DNA of 64,000 bases from positions 372,001-436,000 of the forward strand of contig JACMJZ010000029.1 in assembly GCA_014380365.1 (NCBI GenBank). The letters are read 5' to 3'. Made by a program: the position numbers and the translations under genes. Below are positions 1 to 6,174 of the stretch, piece by piece. The first letter of the stretch is position 1. Each line of letters begins with the position of its first letter. The notes beneath the pieces were generated by a model, which ran no database searches, was not told the DNA's origin, and saw only the letters and a program-made list of their open reading frames with translations. The DNA is from Pyrinomonadaceae bacterium. Its GTDB lineage: Bacteria > Acidobacteriota > Blastocatellia > Pyrinomonadales > Pyrinomonadaceae.

Positions 1-1
1 T

Positions 2-1213
2 TTGCTGATCGGCACCGACAACACCGCCCGCAAGCAGATCGAGGCCGAGCAACTGCAACTCGGTCAACGCCTGCGCGACCATCAGTTCTACACTCGCTCG
101 TTGTTCGAAGCCAACATCGACGCGCTGATGACCACCGATCCGTCCGGCATCATTACCGACATCAATAAACCAATGGAGGCGCTCACCGGTTGCACGCGTG
201 ACGAGCTGATCGGGGCGCCGTTCAAGAACTACTTCACCGACCCGGACCGGGCCGAGGCGGGCATCAAGCTGGTGCTGAGCAAAAAGAAGGTCACTAACTA
301 CGAGCTGACCGCGCGCGACAGAGAGGGGAAGGAAACGGTGGTGTCTTACAACGCGACGACTTTCTACGATCGAGACCGGCGACTGCAGGGCGTGTTCGCC
401 GCGGCGCGCGACATTACTGACCGTAAGCGGGTCGACGAAAAGTTAAAACTCTACTCCGACAAGTTAGAGCGCAGCAATCGCGAGTTGCAGGATTTCGCGC
501 AGGTCGCGTCGCACGACCTCCAGGAGCCCCTGCGAAAGATCCTATCCTTCGGTGACCGGCTGAAGACAAAGGCTGGTGAATCGCTCGACCAGGATTCTCA
601 AGATTACCTCCAACGAATGACTAATGCCGCGGCCAGGATGCAGACCCTGATCACCGACCTGATGGCCTTCTCCCGAGTTGAGACTAAGGGGCAACCTTTC
701 ATCCCGGTAGACCTCGGTGTGATCGCCAGAGAGGTCAGCGCCGATTTAGAAGCACGCATCGAGCAGACCGGCGGGCGTGTCGAAATTGGAGAACTCCCGA
801 CGCTGGATGCTGACCCTATGCAGATGCGGCAACTGCTACAGAATCTGATTGGCAACTCACTTAAGTATTTTCGTGCCGGCGTTCCCCCCGCCGTTCGGGT
901 CTACTCTCAGAGGCTGGACGCGCGCGGTTCTGAGTCCATGGACGAAAGTGCCCTGGCGCGGCAACCCTGGCAAATCTTCGTAGTGGATAACGGCATCGGG
1001 TTTGACGAGAAATACCTCGACCGCATCTTCACTGTCTTCCAGCGCCTGCACAAGAAGGGTGAATACGAGGGGACCGGAGTAGGTCTGGCCATCTGCCGCA
1101 AGATCGTCGACCGGCATAGTGGAATGATCACGGCACGTAGTAGTCCAAGCCAGGGCGCGACCTTCGTGGTGACCCTGCCAGTCATACAACCCAAGGAAGT
1201 GGAAGTCCTATGA
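2..1213 (+). CDS. PAS-domain sensor histidine kinase, 5' end outside window
   Basis: Sensor kinase that autophosphorylates on histidine and would pass phosphate to a response regulator. The frame is open from base 2, so the N-terminus, including possibly the main sensor domain, lies upstream. Visible order: PAS domain (about residues 31-143), HisKA with the H-box SHDLQEPLRK (His near residue 171), and an HATPase domain with N-box NLIGNSLKYF, G1 box DNGIGF, F-box and G2 GTGVGLAI. The DLQEPLRK H-box is the type found in phytochrome-like kinases. The stop overlaps the next gene's ATG by 4 bp, so the Rcp1-like regulator is its likely partner. Whether the missing part is a phytochrome cannot be told here. 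Confidence 0.93.
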   Translation: MLIGTDNTARKQIEAEQLQLGQRLRDHQFYTRSLFEANIDALMTTDPSGIITDINKPMEALTGCTRDELIGAPFKNYFTDPDRAEAGIKLVLSKKKVTNYELTARDREGKETVVSYNATTFYDRDRRLQGVFAAARDITDRKRVDEKLKLYSDKLERSNRELQDFAQVASHDLQEPLRKILSFGDRLKTKAGESLDQDSQDYLQRMTNAAARMQTLITDLMAFSRVETKGQPFIPVDLGVIAREVSADLEARIEQTGGRVEIGELPTLDADPMQMRQLLQNLIGNSLKYFRAGVPPAVRVYSQRLDARGSESMDESALARQPWQIFVVDNGIGFDEKYLDRIFTVFQRLHKKGEYEGTGVGLAICRKIVDRHSGMITARSSPSQGATFVVTLPVIQPKEVEVL

Positions 1214-1680
1214 GAAGCGAACGCAAACCAATCATCATCCTGCTCGCCGATGACGACGAGGAAGACCGCATGCTGGCCTGCGATGCTCTGGCTGAGAGCC
1301 GCTTGTCGAATGAAGTAAGTTGCGTCACGGACGGCGAGGATTTGATGGACTACCTGCACCGCCGGGGCAAATACGCCCCGCCAGCCGTTGCGCCCCGCCC
1401 GGGCCTGATCCTGCTCGACTTAAATATGCCGAAGAAGGACGGGCGCGAAGCCTTGCGGGAGATAAAGGCCGACCCCGACTTCCGGCAGATCCCGGTCGTA
1501 GTTTTGACTACCTCGAAGGCCGAGGAGGACATCTTTCAAAGCTACGATTCAGGGGCAAGTTCGTTTATCAGCAAGCCGGTGACTTTCGCGGGTTTGATCG
1601 ATGTCATGAAGGGGCTGGGCCGGTACTGGTTCGAGATCATTGACCTGCCCCGGCACAAAGAGCAAGGGAAATGGAAATGA
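1210..1680 (+). CDS. Rcp1-like single-domain response regulator
   Basis: Stand-alone receiver of 156 residues with no output domain. The acidic pocket is LLADDDEE (residues 11-18), phosphoacceptor Asp70 lies in LILLDLNMP, the switch Thr100 in VVVLTTS and the conserved Lys122 in ISKPV. The long loop between strands and the overall form fit the Rcp1/CheY-like regulators paired with phytochrome-type kinases. Its ATG overlaps the upstream kinase stop (ATGA) and its own stop overlaps the next kinase's start, which predicts translational coupling of all three genes. It probably shuttles phosphate between kinases rather than binding DNA. Confidence 0.93.
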   Translation: MRSERKPIIILLADDDEEDRMLACDALAESRLSNEVSCVTDGEDLMDYLHRRGKYAPPAVAPRPGLILLDLNMPKKDGREALREIKADPDFRQIPVVVLTTSKAEEDIFQSYDSGASSFISKPVTFAGLIDVMKGLGRYWFEIIDLPRHKEQGKWK

Positions 1681-3698
1681 ATAGCGAAACAATCAAAGTC
1701 CTCCTCATCGAGGACGACGAGGACGATTACATCCTTACCCGCGAGCTGCTGGCTGAAGTGAAGGCCGGCAACTATGAGCTTGATTGGGCTCCCTCCTACC
1801 AGGAAGGTCTGGAAATAGCCACGCGCCGGGAACATCACGTTTGCCTGGTCGACTATCGGCTCGGCGAGCGCAGCGGCGTGCACCTAATACGAGAGGCGCG
1901 AAACTTTGGGTTAACTACGCCGATGATCCTGCTCACCGGACACGGTGACCACGACGTGGATGTGGCTGCGATTGAGGCCGGGGCAACTGACTATCTGGTC
2001 AAAGATGAGACGCCGGCAGGACGCCTGGAACGGACGATCAGATATGCGGTGAAACTCAATACCGAGCGCTGTCGTGCAGAAGAGGCACTCACCGCACGCA
2101 AGTTAGTCGAGATGGAAGTCGAACAGGCATTCGAAGCGGCACTGGAATCGGCGCGGCTGAAGTCTGAATTTCTGGCGAATATGAGTCATGAGATCAGGAC
2201 GCCGATGAATGGTGTGATCGGCATGGCGAACCTGCTGCTTGATACCGAGCTGAGTCCTGAACAGCAGAAGATGGCCCAGACGGTTAAGGTGTGCGCTGAT
2301 TCTTTACTGTCAATCATCAGCGACATCCTGGACTTTTCGAAGATTGAGGCGGGGAAACTTGCCGTCGACATATCCGACTTCGATCCTCGCTACGTGGTGG
2401 GGTCTGTTATCGAACTACTCGTTGAGCAGGCTCATCACAAAGGTATTGAACTGGAAGCGCTGGTGCATAGCAATGTTTCGGCCGGCTTGCGGGGCGGAGC
2501 CGGAAGGTTGCGTCAGGTCCTCACCAATCTGATAGGGAATGCCATCAAGTTTACTGAAGAAGGAGAAGTTTGCGTCCGCGTTGCTGAAGAAACGAACACC
2601 GACGGCGACAAGATTCTTCGCTTCACTATTAAGGACACTGGTATCGGACTCCCTCTGGATGTCCAGCCCCGATTGTTCCAGCCTTTTACTCAGGCAGACG
2701 GGTCGACTACACGGAAGTATGGTGGCACCGGATTAGGCCTGGCGATCTCAAAACAACTTGTCGAATTAATGGGTGGCGAGATCGGCTTTGTGAGCGAGCC
2801 GGGCCAGGGCTCCACCTTTTGGTTTACGGTGCGCATGCAACTCCCCGGCGAGTCAGTTCGCCCGGGCATTTCCAAGGTCGTCACACCGGATACGCTGCTC
2901 GAGTCGCAAACGAAGTTAGATCTACGGATCCTGCTCGTCGAAGATTACGTCATCAACCAGGACATGGCAGTGCGACAACTTTTGAAGCTGGGTTACCGCG
3001 CAGATGTTGTTGGCGATGGACTCGCGGCCCTGAAGGCTTTGGAGCGGGAACGCTACGACATCGTCCTCATGGACTGCCAAATGCCCGTGCTCGACGGCTA
3101 TGACGCGAGTGCGGAGATCCGGAGCCGGGAAGGCGCCGCGCGCCATACTCCAATCATCGCCATGACGGCCAACGCCATGATGGGAGATCGTGAAAAGTGC
3201 ATCGCTGCAGGCATGGATGACTACATCGCAAAACCAATTGAAGCTGAGGATCTCAGAAGGGTGCTGGAACAATGGTCACCCTCAGGATTACAGCCACCAA
3301 CTGACAAGGTGGGATCGCAGCCCGCCGCCGTCGAGGAAACAAAACCTCCGGTTGATCTGAACCGGCTGCTGGATGCTGTCGGCGTCAAGGGTCAAATTCC
3401 CGCTGTCTTCGTAGAGTTCTATCGCAGCCAAATGTCTGACGAGTTGAAGCGCCTGAGAATGGCAATCCGTGCAGAGTCCGCTGAGGAAGTAACCCAGATC
3501 GCCCATGGATGCGCGGGTATGAACGCTAACTGCGGCATGCTCGCCGTAGTAGCGCCGTTACGTGAATTGGAGCGACTGGCGCGCGCGGGAAACCTGGATA
3601 ACGCCGAGCTGATAGCCGATAGAGTCGACCTTTGCTTTGAGAGCATCCACTTGTTTCTGACAACGATGCTGGAACCTGAAAAAAAGTTAGTAGCTTAG
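1677..3698 (+). CDS. Hybrid kinase: REC-HisKA-HATPase-REC-Hpt
   Basis: Multi-step phosphorelay protein. Order: receiver (Asp near residue 59 in LVDYRLG, Lys in YLVKDE), HisKA (His near 171 in [11 protein letters not shown]), HATPase ([24 protein letters not shown]), second receiver (Asp in [12 protein letters not shown], Lys in DYIAKP), and a C-terminal Hpt around residues 555-660. The ATG at 1677 is preferred over the in-frame ATG at 1671 because it gives a 4-bp ATGA overlap with the previous stop and better spacing to AGGG. In the Hpt motif [13 protein letters not shown] the histidine is kept, but the lysine normally three residues later is alanine. There is no membrane segment, so it is cytosolic. 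Confidence 0.93.
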   Translation: MNSETIKVLLIEDDEDDYILTRELLAEVKAGNYELDWAPSYQEGLEIATRREHHVCLVDYRLGERSGVHLIREARNFGLTTPMILLTGHGDHDVDVAAIEAGATDYLVKDETPAGRLERTIRYAVKLNTERCRAEEALTARKLVEMEVEQAFEAALESARLKSEFLANMSHEIRTPMNGVIGMANLLLDTELSPEQQKMAQTVKVCADSLLSIISDILDFSKIEAGKLAVDISDFDPRYVVGSVIELLVEQAHHKGIELEALVHSNVSAGLRGGAGRLRQVLTNLIGNAIKFTEEGEVCVRVAEETNTDGDKILRFTIKDTGIGLPLDVQPRLFQPFTQADGSTTRKYGGTGLGLAISKQLVELMGGEIGFVSEPGQGSTFWFTVRMQLPGESVRPGISKVVTPDTLLESQTKLDLRILLVEDYVINQDMAVRQLLKLGYRADVVGDGLAALKALERERYDIVLMDCQMPVLDGYDASAEIRSREGAARHTPIIAMTANAMMGDREKCIAAGMDDYIAKPIEAEDLRRVLEQWSPSGLQPPTDKVGSQPAAVEETKPPVDLNRLLDAVGVKGQIPAVFVEFYRSQMSDELKRLRMAIRAESAEEVTQIAHGCAGMNANCGMLAVVAPLRELERLARAGNLDNAELIADRVDLCFESIHLFLTTMLEPEKKLVA

Positions 3699-3711
3699 AG
3701 GAGAGATCAAG

Positions 3712-4584
3712 ATGAACAGGATCGTCATCATCGAGGACCACCCGGTACTCTTAAGCATTTACCGGAACAAGTTTGTTGAGGAGGGGTTTCAAGTGGAAAT
3801 TGCCTCTGACGGTGAAAGCGGAATCGAACTAATCGAACGTATCAAGCCCGACCTGGTGGTGATGGACCTGGCGATGCCAAAGATAAATGGCATCGAGGTG
3901 CTGAGATGGTTGCGTGCGAATCCTTTGTTCCGGGCTTTGCCTGTCATCATCTTTTCTGATTCAGCCTGGAAGCAGCAGGCATCGAAAGAAGGAGCCACGG
4001 TCGTACTCTCCAAGTCCAAAAACACTCCCAGCCAGGTTGTCGAGACGGCGCGAAACGCCTTACGCACGTTTGGGTCTCAGCAACTCGAGGATACTCTCGC
4101 CACCAACGTTGCCTTCCTCGCCGGCAGCTCAGCAGCTCCTGCAGAATCAACTCAGAGTCGCAAAACGAAAGGGCAGGTTCTCCTGGTGGAAGACCGCTCC
4201 GAGATTCGAGCGACAATTTCTGCGGCACTGAGTCAATCCGGATTCCGCGTGACAGAGGCGGAGAACCACGCTGCTGCGTTGCAGCAGGTAGAAGCCGGGG
4301 AATTCGATGCCTACTTACTCAACCGTGTCTGTCCGGACGGATTAGGCCTGGCGTTGTGCCGGAGACTCCGCCAGTTGTTTCCGCACAAACCTATCGTCCT
4401 GTATTCGACAGTGGCACTTTCGTTTACCGCGGAGCAACGGTTAAAAGCTGGCGCGAGTGCCTACTTAACTCAGGCGGAAGATGTCTTACACGCAGGGCGA
4501 ATCTTGTCAAAGTTGGTTGATGAGGCGAAGACGACTCCGGTTCAGGTTGATACTAAGGTGACCGACGAGCTTGTTAGCGCTTGA
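3712..4584 (+). CDS. Twin receiver protein, second receiver degenerate
   Basis: Two CheY-like domains joined by a Ser/Ala-rich linker (about residues 120-152). The first receiver is complete: acidic IIEDH, Asp52 in VVMDLAMP, Ser82 as switch residue, Lys101. In the second, the phosphoacceptor position is Asn204 (LLNRVCPDG) and the conserved lysine is Thr253 (AYLTQAED), so phosphorylation there is not expected. No DNA-binding or enzymatic output domain is present. It starts 13 bp after the hybrid kinase and has a clear GGAGAG ribosome site. A phosphate-dependent partner-switching or dimerisation role is inferred from the pairing of one active and one inert receiver. Confidence 0.9.
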   Translation: MNRIVIIEDHPVLLSIYRNKFVEEGFQVEIASDGESGIELIERIKPDLVVMDLAMPKINGIEVLRWLRANPLFRALPVIIFSDSAWKQQASKEGATVVLSKSKNTPSQVVETARNALRTFGSQQLEDTLATNVAFLAGSSAAPAESTQSRKTKGQVLLVEDRSEIRATISAALSQSGFRVTEAENHAAALQQVEAGEFDAYLLNRVCPDGLGLALCRRLRQLFPHKPIVLYSTVALSFTAEQRLKAGASAYLTQAEDVLHAGRILSKLVDEAKTTPVQVDTKVTDELVSA

Positions 4585-4671
4585 GGAGAAGTTACAACGG
4601 GTTCCCGGTCATCTGGTTTAAGAGACGGAACCACCCAGTCGGGGGTTTCACCCAATCACCAGTCTTTACCC

Positions 4672-5067
4672 ATGAACACTGATAAATCTAAGATCGAATA
4701 CCATGGGCCTCAGAGAATTGACTCCCTTCCAGAAGGAGATTTCAACGCTCTACCGTTCGGTGCCATCAAACTGGATGCTGACGGGCGGATTCTCAAATAT
4801 AACCTTTACGAATCTAAGTTGGCTGGGCGCGACCCGCAGGAAGTAATCGGGCAGAATTTCTTTACTGAGGTGGCTCCCTGCACCAACGTCCAGGAATTCG
4901 CAGGGCGCTACCGTCAAGGAATAGCCGGAGGAGAACTAAACACTACTTTCCCCTATCGGTTCCTCTTCCCCAAGAGGGCTGTCGATGTTGAGATAACGCT
5001 TATTCTGAGTCCCGACGGTCAGAGTGCCTGGGTGTTCGTGAAAGAATCTGACAAACCGATAGTGTGA
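4672..5067 (+). CDS. pyp: Photoactive yellow protein (PYP) homologue
   Basis: Single PAS-fold protein of 131 residues, close to the 125 of the Halorhodospira blue-light receptor, which binds p-coumaric acid by a thioester to one cysteine. The resemblance is end to end: FGAIKLD, the segment GRDPQEVIGQNFF, VAPCT and the C-terminal WVFVK. With a +1 offset to the classical numbering, the chromophore cysteine is Cys70, and the hydrogen-bonding Tyr43 and Glu47 and Arg53 are conserved; the Thr50 equivalent is Ala51. There is no other domain, so signalling must go through partners; the kinase/receiver genes upstream on the same strand are obvious candidates. No strong ribosome site precedes the ATG. 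Chromophore identity is inferred; no tyrosine ammonia lyase or obvious coumaryl ligase is adjacent. Confidence 0.88.
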   Translation: MNTDKSKIEYHGPQRIDSLPEGDFNALPFGAIKLDADGRILKYNLYESKLAGRDPQEVIGQNFFTEVAPCTNVQEFAGRYRQGIAGGELNTTFPYRFLFPKRAVDVEITLILSPDGQSAWVFVKESDKPIV

Positions 5068-5174
5068 GCCCCCCGGTCATGCCGCCGGCAGGCGGTCGAC
5101 AAAAAAGTGACGAGTTAACGGCAGCGGCTGTCGATACAGCCTCAAGCGACTGACCAATTCGAGAGATTTAACCA

Positions 5175-5202
5175 TTGACTGTATCGACATCAGGAGTAGA
5201 AT
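5175..5202 (+). promoter_or_regulatory. Sigma-70-like promoter for predicted small RNA
   Basis: TTGACT at 5175-5180 and TAGAAT at 5197-5202 are separated by 16 bp. A start near 5208 would lie just before the first hairpin of the RNA. The match to consensus is good (5 of 6 and 5 of 6), and nothing coding follows, which fits an RNA promoter. Confidence 0.6.
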
Positions 5203-5207
5203 GCGGC

Positions 5208-5336
5208 ATCCGGGCGAGTGCTGAATGTACTCGCCAAGCGCCGGTTTAAGCGGGATTGAGGGCCGGCGCGCCTCACAGTCCTCAAAAGATTGTGAGAAGG
5301 GGGCGTTGATGGCTGAGGACGTTGACGCCCTTTTTC
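5208..5336 (+). ncRNA. Predicted ~128-nt structured small RNA
   Basis: Three perfect or near-perfect hairpins follow each other with almost no gaps: a 7-bp stem 5213-5219/5229-5235, a 7-bp stem 5238-5244/5263-5269, and a 9-bp stem with one G-U pair 5272-5280/5288-5296. A terminator hairpin with a T-run ends the unit. With the promoter at 5175-5202 this makes a complete short transcription unit. I do not recognise an RNA family (it does not look like tmRNA, SRP RNA, 6S or RNase P). It could also be the 3' part of a longer pyp transcript. Confidence 0.55.
5301..5336 (+). terminator. Intrinsic terminator of the small RNA
   Basis: GGGCGT (5301-5306) pairs with ACGCCC (5325-5330), followed by TTTTTC. 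The loop is long (18 nt), so it is moderate in strength. Confidence 0.6.
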
Positions 5337-5457
5337 TTTGCTTTCAGAAATCCGTCCCCCATTGCCCTGCTTTCGTTCGTAGTACCGCCTTCAGGCGGGC
5401 GCTTTACTGTGTAATTGCACACACCCGGGTAGCGCCCATTGCAAACTCACGCGGCAA

Positions 5458-5636
5458 GAAGTCAGAACCGGGAGCGGACCGGGGTCCCCGCACGGGCAGC
5501 CCGTGTGGGGTGGTGGTAGCGACTGGGTCACCCGCAGCTTCGAGCCGGCCCCAACCAGATGACGCCATCTCGTTAATAACTGAAGGTCTCGATTCGCACC
5601 TTCGACCCGGTCGCTACCGCTCCCGGTTCTGACTTC
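5458..5636. repeat. Nested inverted-repeat element (REP/BIME-like)
   Basis: The outer arms 5458-5477 and 5617-5636 are perfect 20-bp reverse complements. A second pair, 5515-5529 and 5604-5618, is complementary over 15 bp with one mismatch, and a small hairpin (CACGGG/CCCGTG) lies near 5491-5505. This layout is typical of paired REP sequences mobilised by TnpA-REP (RAYT) proteins; no such transposase is in this window. Confidence 0.75.
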
Positions 5637-5904
5637 ATCCCTTGCTGTGAGCTGACGCTAAGCCGGCCTTGAAAAACACTCTAGTCGGAAGGGCACCAAG
5701 TACAACTCCACACTTGCCGAAAGCTGGGACTTAGCCGAGCTCACCGCTGGCTGCAAACGGCTCTAACGCTAGCCGCGCCGTTACATCATCGTTGCGTCGC
5801 CCCGCATCGATGTCGTCACGACCCGTTAAGCGCCTGAGGGCCGCTGGACCGGAAAATTAATCTTCACAATGAGTCGAGAGTTCAAGGGTGAGTCCGACGA
5901 GTTA

Positions 5905-6108
5905 CGCTGAAAGCGTTGGTTAATATCAGCCCAGGGTTGTTGCAACCCTGGGATTCCAATGCAGAGAGATCTGTTAGCGAACTCTGAAGGAGTTCGCGAA
6001 CACGCTTTGGCACGATTAGCCAACGCCTTCAGCGTTTTGATTCTCTGAGGGGGGCAGTCCCAGGGTTGCTACAACCCTGGGCTGGAATTAGCCAACGCTT
6101 TCAGCGTT
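5905..6108. repeat. Palindromic element with CCCAGGGTTG hairpins
   Basis: Two hairpins of CCCAGGGTTG/CAACCCTGGG type (about 5930-5953 and 6059-6081) lie between inverted copies of an ACGCTGAAAGCGTTGG word (about 5905-5925 and 6087-6108). The inner part has further copies of the GCCAACGC/TTCAGCG word. It is a compound REP-like element between the RNA unit and the restriction gene. Confidence 0.7.
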
Positions 6109-6174
6109 ATTCGTTTTTCATAGTCCTCTCAGTGGGTGGTGTTTCGGCTTTATTGTGCAAAGCCCCCGCAAACC

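Larger units (their letters stand above)
5068..6174. other. Gene-free interval with RNA unit and palindromic repeats
   Basis: About 1.1 kb without a convincing protein gene. It holds a predicted small-RNA transcription unit (5175-5336), a nested inverted repeat (5458-5636) and a second palindromic element (5905-6108). Short open frames here lack ribosome sites and run through the repeats. Confidence 0.7.

Noticed and set aside
5225-5632. Open frame of 135 codons after the small-RNA unit
   Set aside because: It runs across the RNA hairpins and the nested inverted repeat, has no ribosome site and no protein-like pattern.
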